Both the position numbers and the translations under genes were made by a program. A DNA stretch of 64,000 bases, taken from positions 1,982,001 through 2,046,000 of the forward strand of contig OU612073.1 of the NCBI GenBank assembly GCA_914767715.1, written 5' to 3'. The notes under the pieces are model-generated. The model made no database searches. It saw only the letters and a list, made by a program, of their open reading frames with translations, and was not told the origin of the DNA. Positions 32,998-45,231 of this stretch are shown in pieces; position 1 is the stretch's first letter; every line of letters begins with the position of its first letter. This DNA comes from Membranipora membranacea (lineage: Eukaryota > Bryozoa > Gymnolaemata > Cheilostomatida > Membraniporidae).

Positions 32998-35900
32998 CTA
33001 GAAACGGTAAAAATATTTGCAAGCAAATATAAAGGAATACAACCATTAATTTTAAATATTGAGGTCAAGTGACATCATAAGTGATGATGTAATAAGGCTC
33101 GGTGTATGCCAAAACCCCCTTATCCCAAGTCTCAACTCAATCGCATGATGAGAACTGTTAATCGGCAGCAGTTTACTGTCAATGGCGTCCATTTTGGATT
33201 TCGGGTCATGTGACCTTAAAATTGATGATGTCATAAGATTCGGTGTATGTCAAAACCCCCATATCCCAAGTTTTAACTAAATCGCATGATAAGAACTGTT
33301 AATCGGCAGCAATTCACTGTTTATGGCGGCCATTTTGTTTATCAGGTCATGTGACATGAAAATTGATGATGTCATAAGAGTTTGTATAAGTCAAAACCCC
33401 CATATCCCAAGTTTCAAATCAATCGCATGATTTGTTCTCAAGATATCACCAAAAGAAAAATGAAAAACATCCTCCACTAATTAGTGTAATTAGCAAATAA
33501 ATTGCATAACAATTCAAAAATTGTCCACGCATTGTTTGATCGTGACCTATAGGACTATGTTGTGACCAAGTATCATTAGAATCTGCCAAGTAGTTCTTGA
33601 CTTATAGAAGACTTAATTTTGGTATAATCAAGGTATAATTGATAAAAACGGCAAAACCTCCGTCACTAATTAGTCTAATTAGCGAGTGTTACATAACAAT
33701 TCAAAAACTCATTTAGTAATTTCTCATCTAGACATATGCAAGTATGTTCTGACGAAGTTCCATCGATTTCTGCCTGGTGGTTCTTGACTTATAGAAGCCT
33801 AAAAAGTGTTGCAATAATAATAACTAGAAACGGTAAACATATTTGCAAGCAAATATAAAGGAATACAACCAATAGATTTGAATATCCAGGTCATGTGACA
33901 TCATAATTGATGATGTCATAAGACTCGGTACATGCCAAAACCCCCTTATCCCATGTCTCAACTCAATCGCATGATGATAACAGCTAATTGGCAGCAATTA
34001 ACCCTCTATGGCGGCCATATTGGATTTCAGGTCATGTGACATTAAAAGTGATGATGTTCTAAGATTCGGTATATGCCAAAACCCCCATATCCCAAGTTTT
34101 AACTCAATCGCATGATGAGAACTGTTAATCGGCAGCAGTTTACTGTCTATGGCGGCCATGTTGGATTTCGGGTCATGTGACATTTAAATTGATGATGTCA
34201 TAAGATTCGGTATATGTCATAACCCCCATATTCCAAGTTTTAACTCAATCGCATGATAAGAACTGCTAATCGGCAGCAGTTTACTGTCTATGGCGGCCAT
34301 TTTGGATTTCGGGTCATGTGACCTTAAAATTGATGAAGTCATAAGATTCGGTATAGGTCAAAACCCCCAAATCCCAAGTTTTAACTCAAAAGCATGATAA
34401 GAACTGTTAATCGGCAGCCACTTCCTGTTTATGGCGGCCATTTTGGATATCGGGGCATGTGACATTGAAATTGATGATGTCATAAGATTCGGTGTAAGTC
34501 AAAACCCTTAAATCCCAAGTTTTAACTCAATCGCATGTTAAGAACTGTTAATCGGCAGCCATTTCCTGTTTTTGGCGGCCATTTTGGATATCAGGTCATG
34601 TGACATTAAAATTGACGATGTCATAAGATTCGGTATATGCCATAACCTCTATACCCTAAGTTTCAAATCAATCGCATGATTTGTTCTCAAGATATCACCA
34701 AAAGAAAATCGAAAAAACATCCTCCACTAATTAGTGTAATTAGCAAATATTACATAACATTTCAAAATTTCGTTTTGCAATTTCTCATCTTGACATATGG
34801 GACTATGTTTTGACCATATATCATCGAATTCTGCCAAGTAGTTATTGACATATAACAGAATGAAATTGGGTAAAAACGTTAAAAAAGGCAAAACCTCCTT
34901 CACTAATTAGTGTAATTAGCAAGTATTACATAACATTTTAAAATTTCATTTTGCAATTTCTCATCTAAACATATGGAGCTATGTTGTGACCAAGTAACAG
35001 CAAATTCTGCCCGGTAGTTCTTGACTTATAAAAGCTACAAAAAGTGTTGCGAGACGAATAATAATAATAACTAGAAACGGTAAAAATATTTGCAAGCAAA
35101 TATAAAGGAATACAACCATTAACTTTGAATATCGAGGTCAAGTAACATCATAAGTGATGATGTAATGAGACCCGGTATATGCCGAAACCCCCTTATCCCA
35201 AGTCTCAACTCAATCGTATGATGAGAACTGCTTATCGGCAGCAATTAACTCTCTATGACAGCCATTTTGGTTTTCGGGTCATGTGACATTAAAATTGATG
35301 ATGTCATAAGATTCGGTATATGCCAAAACCCCCATATCCCAAGTTTTGACTCAATCGCATGATGAGAACTGTTAATCGGCAGCAGTTTACTGTCTATGGC
35401 GGCCATTTTGGATTTCGGGTCATGTGACCTTAAAATTGATGAAGTCATAATATTCGGTATAAGTCAAAACCCCCAAATCCCAAGTTTTAACTCAATCGCA
35501 TGTTAAGAACTGTTAATCGGCAGCCATTTCCTGTTTTTGGCGGCCATTTTGGATATCGGGTCATGTGACATTAAAATTGACGATGTCATAAGATTCGGTA
35601 TATGCCAAAACCCCCATATCCCAAGTTTTGACTCAATCGCATGATGAGAACTGTTAATCGGCAGCAGTTTACTGTCTATGGCGGCCATTTTGGATTTCGG
35701 GTCATGTGACCTTAAAATTGATGAACTCATAATATTCGGTATAGGTCAAAACCCCCAAATCCCAAGTTTTAACTCAATCGCATGTTAAAAACTGTTATTC
35801 GGCAGCCATTTCCTGTTTTATGGCAGCCATTTTGGATATCGGGTCATGTGACATTAAAATTGACAATGTCATAAGATTTGGTATATGCCATAACCTCTGT

Positions 35901-38900
35901 ATCCTAAGTTTCAACTCAATCGCATGATTTGTTCTCAAGATATCACCAAAAGAAAATCGAAAAAACATCCTCCACTAATTAGTGTAATTAGCAAATATTA
36001 CATAACATTTCAAAATTTCGTTTTGCAATTTCACATCTTGACATATGGGACTATGTTGTGACCATATATCATTGAATTCTGCCAAGTAGTTCTTGACATA
36101 TAACAGAATGAAATTGGGTAAAAACGTTAAAACAGGCAAATCCTCCTTCACTAATTAGTGTAATTAGCAAGTATTACATAACATTTTAAAATTTCATTTC
36201 GCAATTTCTCATCTAAACATATGGAGCTATGTTGTGACCAAGTAACAGCAAATTCTGCCCGGTAGTTCTTGACTTATAAAAGCTACAAAAAGTGTTGCGA
36301 GACGAATAATAATAATAATAATAATAATAACTAGAAACGGTAAAAATATTTGCAAGCAAATATAAAGGAATACAACCGATAGATTTGAATATCGAGGTCA
36401 TGTGACATCATAATTGATGATGTCATAAGACTCGGTATATGCCAAAACCCCCTTATCCCAAGTCTCAACTCAATCGCATGATGAGAACTGCTAATCGGCA
36501 GCAATTAACTGTCTATGGCGGCCATATTGGATTTCGGGTCATGTGACATTGAAATTGATGATGTCATAAGATTCGGTATGAGTCAAAACCCCCAAATCTT
36601 AAGTTTTAACTCAATCGCATGATAGGAACTGTTAATCGGCAGCAATTCACTGTTCATGGCGGCCATTTTGGATATCGGGTCATGTGACATTAAAATTGAT
36701 GATGTCATAAGATTCGGTATATGCCATAACCTCTGTATCTTAAGTTTCAACTCAATCGCATGATTTGTTCTCAAGATATCACCAAAAGAAAATCGAAAAA
36801 ACAGCCTCCACTAATTAGTGTAATTAGCAAATATTACATAACATTTCAAAATTTCGTTGTGCAATTTCTCATCTTGACATATGGGACTATGTTGTGACCA
36901 TATATCATCGAATTCTACCAAGTAGTTCTTGACATATAGCAGAATGAAATTGGGTAAAAACGTTACAAAAGGCAAAACCTCCTTCACTAATTAGTGTAAT
37001 TAGCAAGTATTACATAACATTTTAAAATTTCATTTCGCAATTTCTCATCTAAACATATGGAACTATCTTATGATAAAGTTCCATCCAATTCTGCCTGGTA
37101 GTTCTTGACTTATAGAAGCGACAAAAAGTGTTGCGAGACGAATAATAATAATAATAATAATAATAAACTCAACTAAAACAAAAGAAATACAACTTTGTTG
37201 TATTCCTAATAATAATAATAATAAACTCAACTAAAACAAAAGAAATACAACTTTGTTGTATTCCTAATAACTAGAAACGGTAAACATATTTGCAAGCAAA
37301 TATAAAGGAATACAACCAATGTATTTGAATATCGAGGTCATGTGACATCATAATTGATGATGTCATAAGACTCGGTATATGCCGAAACCCCCTTATCCCA
37401 AGTCTCAACTCAATCGCATGATGAGAACTGCTAATCGGCAGCAATTAACTCTCCATGGCGGCCATATTGGATTTCGTGTCATGCGACATCAAAATCGATG
37501 ATGTCATAAGATTCGGTATATGCCAAAACCCCCATTTCCCAAGTCTCAACTCAATCGCATGATGAGAACTGTTAATCGGCAGCAGTTTACTGTCTATGGC
37601 GGCCATTTTTGATTTCGGGTCATGTGACCTTAAAATTGATGAAGTCATAATATTCGGTATAAGTCAAAACCCCCAAATCCCAAGTTTTAACTCAATCGCA
37701 TGTTAAGAACTGTTAATCGGCAGCCATTTCCTGTTTTTGGCGGCCATTTTGGATATCGGGTCATGTGACATTAAAATTGACGATGTCATAAGATTTGGTA
37801 TATGACATAACCTCTGTATCCTAAGTTTCAACGCAATCGCATGATTTGTTCTCAAGATATCATCAAAAAAGAAAATCTAAGAAACATCCTCCACTAATGA
37901 GTGTAATTAGCAAATATTATATAACATTTCAAAATTTCGTTTTGCAATTTCTCATCTTGACATATAGGACTATGTTGTGACCATATATCATTGAATTCTG
38001 CCAAGTAGTTCTTGACATATAACAGAATGAAATTGGGTAAAAACGTTAAAAAAGGCAAATCCTCCTTCACTAATTAGTGTAATTAGCAAGTATTACATAA
38101 CATTTTAAAATTTCATTTCGCAATTTCTCATCTAGACATATGGAACTATCTTATGACAAAGTTCCATCCAATTCTGCCTGATAGTTCTTGACTTATAGAA
38201 GCTACAAAAGTGTTGCAAAAATAATAATAACTAGAAACGGTAAAAATATTAGCAAGCAAATATAAAGGAATACAACCATTAATTTTGAATATCGAGGTCA
38301 AGTGACATCATAAGTGATGATGTAATGAGACTCGGTATATGCCAAAACCCCCTTATCCCAAGTCTCAACTCAATCGTATGATGAGAACTGCTTTTCGGCA
38401 GCAATTAACTCTCTATGGCGGCCATTTTGGTTTTCGGGTCATGTGACATTAAAATTGATGATGTCATAAGATTCGGTATATGCCAAAACCCCCATATCCC
38501 AAGTTTTGACTCAATCGCATGATGAGAACTGTTAATCGTCAGCAGTTTACTGTCTATGGCGGCCATTTTGGATATCGGGTCATGTGACATTAAAATTGAC
38601 GAGGTCATAAGATTTGGTATATGCCATAACCTCGGTATCCTAAGTTTCAACTCAATCGCATGATTTGTTCTCAAGATATCACCAAAAGAAAATTGAAAAA
38701 ACATCCTCCACTAATTAGTGTAATTAGCAAATATTACATAACATTTCAAAATGTCGTTTTGCAATTTCTCATCTTGACATATGGGACTATGTTGTGACCA
38801 TATATCATCGAATTCTGGCAAGTAGTTCTTGACATATAACAGAATGAAATTGGGTAAAAACGTTAAAAAATGCAAAACGTCCTTCACTAATTAGTGTAAT

Positions 38901-40010
38901 TAGCAAGTATTACATAACATTTTAAAATTCCATTTCGCAATTTCTCATTTTGACATATGGAACTATCTTATGACAAAGTTCCATCCAATTCTGCCTGGTA
39001 GTTCTTGACTTATAGAAGCGACAAAAGTGTTGCAAAAATAATAATAATAATAATAATAACTAGAAACGGTAAAAATATTTGCAAGCAATTATAAAGGAAT
39101 ACAACCATTAATTTTGGATATCGAGGTCATGTGACATCATAAGTGATGATGTGATGAGATTCGGTATATGCCGAAACCCCCTTATCCCAAGTCTCAACTC
39201 AATCGTATGATGAGAACTGCTTATCGGCAGCAATTAACTCTCTATGGCGGCCATTTTGGTTTTCGGGTCATGTGACATTAAAATTGATGATGTCATAAGA
39301 TTCGGTATATGCCAAAAGCCCCATATCCCAAGTTTTGACTCAATCGCATGATGAGAACTGTTAATCGGCAGCAGTTTACTGTCTACGGCGGCCATTTTGG
39401 ATTTCAGGTCATGTGACCTTAAAATTGATGAAGTCATAAGATTCAGTATAGGTCAAAACCCCCAAATCCCAAGTTTTAACTCAAAAGCATGTTAAGAACT
39501 TATAATCGGCAGCCATTTCCTGTTTTTGGCGGCCATTTTGGATATCGGGTCATGTGACATTAAAATTGACGATGTCATAAGATTCGGTATATGCCATAAC
39601 CTAAGTTTCAACTCAATCGGATGATTTGTTCTCAAGATATCACCAAAAGAAAATCGAAAAAACATCCTCCACTAATTAGTGTAATTACCAAATATTACAT
39701 AACATTTCCAAATTTCGCTTTATAATTTCTCATCTTGACATATGGGACTATGTTGTGACCATATATCATCGAATTCTGCCGAGTAGTTTTTGACATATAA
39801 CAGAATGAAATTGGGTAAAAACGTTAAAAAAGGCAAAACCTCCTTCACTAATTAGTGTAATTAGCAAGTATTACATAACATTTTAAAATTTCATTTCGCA
39901 ATTTCTCATCTAAACATATGGAGCTATGTTGTGACCAAGTAACAGCAAATTCTGCCCGGTAGTTCTTGACTTATAAAAGCTACAAAAAGTGTTGCGAGAC
40001 GAATAATAAT
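32998..40010 (-). repeat. Tandem array of seven Helitron-like units with internal 141-bp monomers
   Basis: CTAGAAACGGTAA recurs at 32998, 33824, 35071, 36331, 37271, 38231 and 39060, giving units of about 826-1260 bp. Each has a hairpin (TATTTGCAAGCAAATA), a variable number of 141-bp monomers (with TCATGTGACATTAAAATTGA, TTCGGTATATGCCAAAACCC and ATGGCGGCCATTTTGGAT), then two related blocks containing CACTAATTAGTGTAATTAGC, and an (AAT)n run. On the minus strand each unit ends in hairpin, about 12 bases, CTAG and then T, as Helitron 3' ends do. Short minus-strand frames are by-products of the 141-bp period. Confidence 0.8.
37166..37268. repeat. Two copies of a 50-bp palindromic repeat
   Basis: Each copy contains AAATACAACTTTGTTGTATT, a self-complementary word, after an ACTAAAACAAAAG lead. 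It is inserted between two Helitron-like units. Confidence 0.85.
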
Positions 40011-40206
40011 AATAATAAACTCAACTAAAACAAAAGAAATACAACTTTGTTGTATTCCTAATAAATCCAACCAAAACAAAAGAAATACAACTTTGTTGTA
40101 TTCCTAATAATAAACTCAACTAAAACAAAAGAAATACAACTTTGTTGTATTCCTAATAAAAAGAACTTACAAAAACAGTAGTAATACAACTTTGTTGTAT
40201 TCCTAA
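40011..40206. repeat. Four copies of the 50-bp palindromic repeat at the array edge
   Basis: The same AATACAACTTTGTTGTATTCC word as at 37166-37268 occurs four times and closes the array. GTTGTATTCC is the complement of the GGAATACAAC found at the start of every unit. Confidence 0.85.
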
Positions 40207-40265
40207 GTAGCCACAAATACATATTTTATTATGAATAGCAATGCATGATAACACTCCAATTTCGA

Positions 40266-40551
40266 ATGATGGGAAAGACATGAAAAGAATCTGCCACAAT
40301 TACTTCCGAAATCCTTACATAATCGACCCTTGGAACCATAGTGTACTGGAAATGGCATTAAAGTCAAATTCCGATTGTGACGAATGACTTTTTGGACGCG
40401 AATATCCATACTCATTGACGGTGTGGCTGAATGGTTAGCGCTTGCACACAATGCCTTCAAAGGGATTGCACCCGGGGGAGACCGGGTTCTAGTCCCGGCC
40501 AACTCCCCCCCCCCCGGCCGCGGCAGATTCTTTTCATGTTTTTCCCATCAT
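40266..40551. mobile_element. TIR element enclosing a tRNA-like module
   Basis: The arm 40266-40295 (ATGATGGGAAAGACATGAAA) is inverted at 40522-40551. Between them, 40417-40503 is tRNA-like on the plus strand: an A-box-like TGGCTGAATGG and a perfect B-box GGTTCTAGTCC within a paired T-arm (CCGGG/CCCGG). The anticodon arm does not fold well, so it is read as a tRNA-derived SINE-type head. Confidence 0.7.
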
Positions 40552-42320
40552 GGGAATGGTTAGAATCCACTGGATTCTAACCATTCGAGTGAACCACAAA
40601 ATCGACCCATGGAACCATAGTATCAGAAGAATGATGTGTGTATTGCTAGCATAATGAATTACGCTGTGCTTAACACTTTCCAGCTCCTATCTCATTTTTA
40701 ACTTATGAATCCCTATGCTCAGTACCAAGATATGCACATATTTTGGTAACCTTCCATTTATCATAATAGTTAGAGGGGCTAACCAAACCCATGACCTCTA
40801 ACGCATGCGCACTGTGCGATTGACACTCTTAACGTATGTCACCAACTCTTAAATCCATCTCATTTTTGATAGCACGCTTTCTGCATCAAACAATCGAAGC
40901 TAAAAAAATATAATCTATTTTAACCACAATTTCTAAATTGAAAGATTCATACCCGTTTGGGTTGACTAAATAAGCCATCACAAAATTACAAATAAGATCT
41001 TTCCGAACCCACAGAGTCAGTATATTTTGGAGGCATGTGTCATGTGAGATTATAATAATGATAATAATAATCATAATAGCCATTCACATCATGGTTGCAC
41101 TCGCTCGCCATGCACTTCTAGTAGCTTGACTCAGGAGGCTCTACTGGTCGTGGAGCAAGTCGATTGAATAGTATAAAACTCAAACACTTTCTGGACGATC
41201 AGATGTTTGACAAAGGTGAAAAAACCTATATATACATGAAATTACAACTAAACTACACATGAATAAAAAATCTTGTTGAGATATTAATCCTTGAAATAAG
41301 ATGGGAAACCAATCAAGACCATTTGTGCCTAAGACTTATTTCCACATTTGATGTTGAATGATGAGATTTCCTGCTAAATTACTGAATTCGAATCATTTAA
41401 TTCATGATCAGAAGATTTTGTAAAATGTAGTATAAACAATTTATAATCTTTGGTAATCACAGTATTAGGCTACCAGTAGCAGATTATAATAATTGTACAT
41501 GTTGCATTTGGGACATAGGATCATTGTGCCTCATACATCGATTGAATTGAAAGCTTGTTATAGAAGAGGCTTTGCTTAGACAAAGAGAGTATATCAAAGG
41601 CTAAGGTCTCTGGTGTATTGCGCAATCGTAAGCACACATCAGGCATACTTTCAAAAAATAGATATACATGTTACATTTTGCTTGCATGCAATTTATAATG
41701 ATGCAAAAATCGGCATATCTGGACAGCCCTATTCTGAATACCCAAAAGAAATTTGGAAGTAATCGGACTATTGAAAGAAAGCGTGCGATACATTGCTTTG
41801 TTAGTAACGGCTGTTTTTTGTAGATTTCTTTGAGAAATAATATTTTTTTAAATATTATTGTGGCTCATTGGGTTTATATTGGTATAAAACATAATTATAC
41901 GTGGGTTTAGTTCACCCATGATAAATACACTTTCCTAGAGTGAAGTTCAAAGTTTGGTCAGGAGGAGATAATCACCAAAATCAGCCAATAATTTTAATGA
42001 ACTGAGTTGGAATGGTGCATTTTAGTAGATATCGTTACAATATATAAACTGCCTCTGCTACACATCTAACTAGAGGCTTGTATATATAGTAATCATGCGT
42101 TTTCTTGACAGAAAAATTATATGCAATAAGTATTTATGTATGTATTTTATTTTAATTACGATTTATTAGATTTAATATCGATAAGAAGGGGTGTGTTTTA
42201 CTCATAGTGATTCAGTCCACAGTGGATATTGACTAGTAGGCCCATTAGACCATTGGACCACCACTGGTGTCTGGCAAGGCATTGCTGTTTGCTAAGTCAG
42301 GCAAGGCATTGAGTCATACA
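40552..42320. other. Intergenic sequence
   Basis: A small hairpin (AATGGTTAGAATCC / GGATTCTAACCATT at 40555-40586) and an (AAT)n tract near 41050 are the only structures seen. Confidence 0.3.
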
Positions 42321-42746
42321 ATAGGCAAAAGCGCGACCTGTTCCACTGTAATAAAATTGATAATTTATAATCAGTGTAAAATCCCATACGCAGTTGAAAG
42401 TTACTGCGTATGGGATTTTACACTGATTATTAATAATCAATTTTATTACCGTGGAACAGGTCGCCCTGTTTATGACAAAACAGAGGGTGGGCTGCCCCTA
42501 AAGAGGGACGCGAGTTGCCCGGAGTCCTCGTACTGAGAGTGTGATACATCCTAGTAAACTAGAATGCATCCTAGAGGTGAGGCCATGGTGGACCTCCTAA
42601 TCGTAAGTGTGCAGCAAGCTGCCAGAAACTGAAACAGGCACTAATCAGCCATTGTCCATGACACTTTGATCTTAGCCAATAGGCCGAGAAGCAAAGTTTC
42701 TGTCTGAGGGAAGGTCTGAGTGGAACAGGTCACGCTTTTGCCTAAT
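42321..42746. mobile_element. TIR element with an internal 60-bp hairpin
   Basis: ATAGGCAAAAGCGCGACCTG at 42321 is inverted as CAGGTCACGCTTTTGCCTAAT at the right end. A second near-perfect inverted repeat, 42333-42474, lies inside the left half with arms of about 65 bases and a loop of under ten. No coding capacity. Confidence 0.75.
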
Positions 42747-43009
42747 GTGTAACACCTATATTGTGGGGGAATACAAGCTGGTTCAACTTATATTATTAAG
42801 AACATTAAGTGGTGTTTAATGCAGGTAATTAAAACCCTGGCTGTATATTAACCTATTATAAAACACTGACATGTATTAATGTTTCAAAGTTAGTGAATAA
42901 TGGTTTATATAAATATTTATATTGCACTGTTGGGTTGGCACAAGGATCTACCAAACGTTAGCAGCTTACCAGGGGAGATAAATGCAAGTTATGTATACAA
43001 ATTCAACAG

Positions 43010-43523
43010 CTACGCAGTAATAAACGCATCATTCCCATGCAGTTTAGAGACTAGATTTGATTTTAAGAAAATGGAATAAATCAGTGCAAAATAGAATTGC
43101 ACACAATTTGGAGCCACTCGGAGTGTTAGCAAACAAATTGCAAAGCATTTTATCCCATATGATGCCAGTATTCTTGCAAATTACTCTCCAGTAAAGTAGC
43201 TGTAGTTACTGCGCAATTACCAAATTGGAAAAAACTATGTTGCTTTGTATGCACCATTTATGCCTCTACGCAGTCATAAACACATCATTCCCATGCAGTT
43301 TAGAGACTAGATTTGATTTTAAGAAAATGGAATAAAACTGTGCAAAATAGAATTGCACACAATTTGGAGCCACACAGAGTGTTCGCAAACAAATTGCTAA
43401 GCATTTTAACCCATATGATGCCAAAAGTATTCTTGCAATTTACTCTAAAGTAAAGTAGCTGTAGTTACTGCGCAGTTACCATATTGGAAAAAACTGTGTT
43501 GCTTTTTATGCACCGTTTATGCC
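43010..43523. repeat. Two-copy tandem repeat, unit about 256 bp
   Basis: The units start CTACGCAGTAATAAACGC and CTACGCAGTCATAAACAC and share most bases, including GTTTAGAGACTAGATTTGA and TAGCTGTAGTTACTGCGCA. Confidence 0.85.
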
Positions 43524-43610
43524 TCTACAAGATATTGAATGTTAAACGTGTACCATGCAACACAGAAACAATCCAATTGCGACATTGGAAACATGTTGCC
43601 GCATACAATG

Positions 43611-44015
43611 CATACATGACAAGTTGGTAGACCCAGAAATCAAGAGATCTCCGCGGACGAACTCCCGACCCGGAGTACCACTCTGCGTGTCCAGCAGTGA
43701 AGGTGTAATTTGGCCCTTGTTGTCATTTATTTTGAGCCAAAACTAGAGCGTTTGTATTATGAAATGCGTAATTTTACCTGATTTTACAAATTATATTGTT
43801 GCACTTCATACGAACGAGGAGAGATAATATGTTAATAGGCAATTATACATAGGTATATGTACTGTGGGGGTAGGAAAACATAGTTTTTCTTGCAAAAAGT
43901 CGTCTGGGTGAAGAAAGCTGAAAAAAGGGAGGAAAAAGGGAGATAGGGAGGAGGTGGAAAATACCCCTAAAAACTGGGAGGCTCCCTACCAAAAAGGGAG
44001 ACTTGTCAGGTATGA
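43611..44015. repeat. Dispersed repeat, copy 2
   Basis: Second copy of the block at 30076-30492, same orientation, lacking about a dozen bases near 43898. It is not followed by the LINE fragment, so the repeat is a unit of its own. Confidence 0.88.
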
Positions 44016-44510
44016 TACAATGTGCCCGCTGGGAACCCTCCAATGTAATCAAGGACTTTACTGAAAAATATGGTGGTTCTATATTATTAAAGAGTAATAT
44101 GTCATTGATCTATAATGACTTAGTACTCTTTTATTACAAAATCTATGAGAGTTACTGTATGTTTACCAATGAAATGAATGATGGGGTAATGTATACTTGT
44201 CTAACATAGATTTTATTGCATTGATCTGTTGTAAGAGAGATCTAAAACACACAACAAACAAATGGAGGCAAGGCACATATATAAGGGTGTTACCTCTTGG
44301 TTACTCCACATCTTCAACATCTTCTTAGCCTGGCAGCAACATCTACCCTACAGCAATGAATGTATCATGCATAGTTAGTACTAGTCAGTAAGAACAGTAC
44401 AACAGCATAAAACGGGCGTTTAAACAGGAAATGAAGAAATATAAAAACTGGAATACCTTCAACCTTCAATACCTTCAACCCTGCTTCAACTTGAATTTTT
44501 CTCACTGTAG

Positions 44511-44670
44511 TGATAGAACATCACGTGATTGTGTATGAGGTCATCACAAGAAGGTGAAGGACAAATACGGAAGGAAGGCAGTCTATGTGCAGAGCCTGAA
44601 GGTGCAACTTGTAACTGGAGATTACCTGAGAAGTACAGCTGAACTAGGATCAAGCCTACTCTTACTAAGG
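44511..44670 (+). other. Coding-like pieces of an unrecognised gene
   Basis: Two overlapping frames look protein-like: IEHHVIVYEVITRR after a TGTAG, and KYGRKAVYVQSLKVQLVTGD through LRSTAELGSSLLLLR before a GTAATA donor. They are in different frames, so either a short intron or a frameshift separates them. No family is recognised. Confidence 0.3.
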
Positions 44671-45091
44671 TAATACCATTACTCACATAGTACTCTACAC
44701 TCACTGTTATGAGATTAGATGAGTTGTTCCCTCCCAGAAAATAAGTGCACAACTCCGATAAATTTTTAAAGCCTTTTCACACTAATTCGCCATCTATAAT
44801 GACAAACTCTGTGACACGGCAGTTTTCAAGCAGTAGTTTCTCTTGATTTCATACTCGCTATGGCTTTATGTCATGCGACTGACCATACAAACCTATTATC
44901 GTCAGTTATACAGTATATAGATATACATTTATACAGTATACTTATAGTGCAATCACCATGGACCACCTACAGGAAGGCAGATAAGGAGGTATCACCGATA
45001 GATAATTAGTAGCTGACATCAGATTCAATATATTGGGATTATTTATGGGAGGTGAGAAGGTATCAAAATGATTATGCTGTAAATTTTAGGG

Positions 45092-45231
45092 CTCACAGTT
45101 GGAAGGAGTATTTCCTGACATCAGTGTTGATGTGACACCTAGTAGCTCTTTACCTGGTGTTGTGCTCGGAGTGGTATGGAAGGAACCTGTTCCTGTCGAC
45201 TGCTGCGTCATCTGTAATGATTCTAGGAAAT
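45092..45231 (+). other. Possible terminal exon of an unrecognised gene
   Basis: After ATTTTAG the frame SQLEGVFPDISVDVTPSS, VVLGVVWKEPVPVDCC, VICNDSRK runs to TAG at 45229-45231. Composition looks coding. It may be the 3' exon of the pieces at 44511-44670. Confidence 0.35.

Noticed and set aside
35245-39437. Family of small minus-strand proteins starting MTSSILRSHDPKSK
   Set aside because: They lie wholly within the 141-bp monomers, whose length is divisible by three, and have no independent start, splice or domain evidence.
32998-40010. CRISPR-like or satellite array of regular repeats
   Set aside because: Units are 141 bp and about 1 kb, with no short constant repeat and unique spacers. 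Eukaryotic context and Helitron-like ends explain it better.
40417-40503. Functional tRNA gene
   Set aside because: Good A and B boxes and T-arm, but the anticodon arm and acceptor stem do not pair. It lies inside a TIR element.
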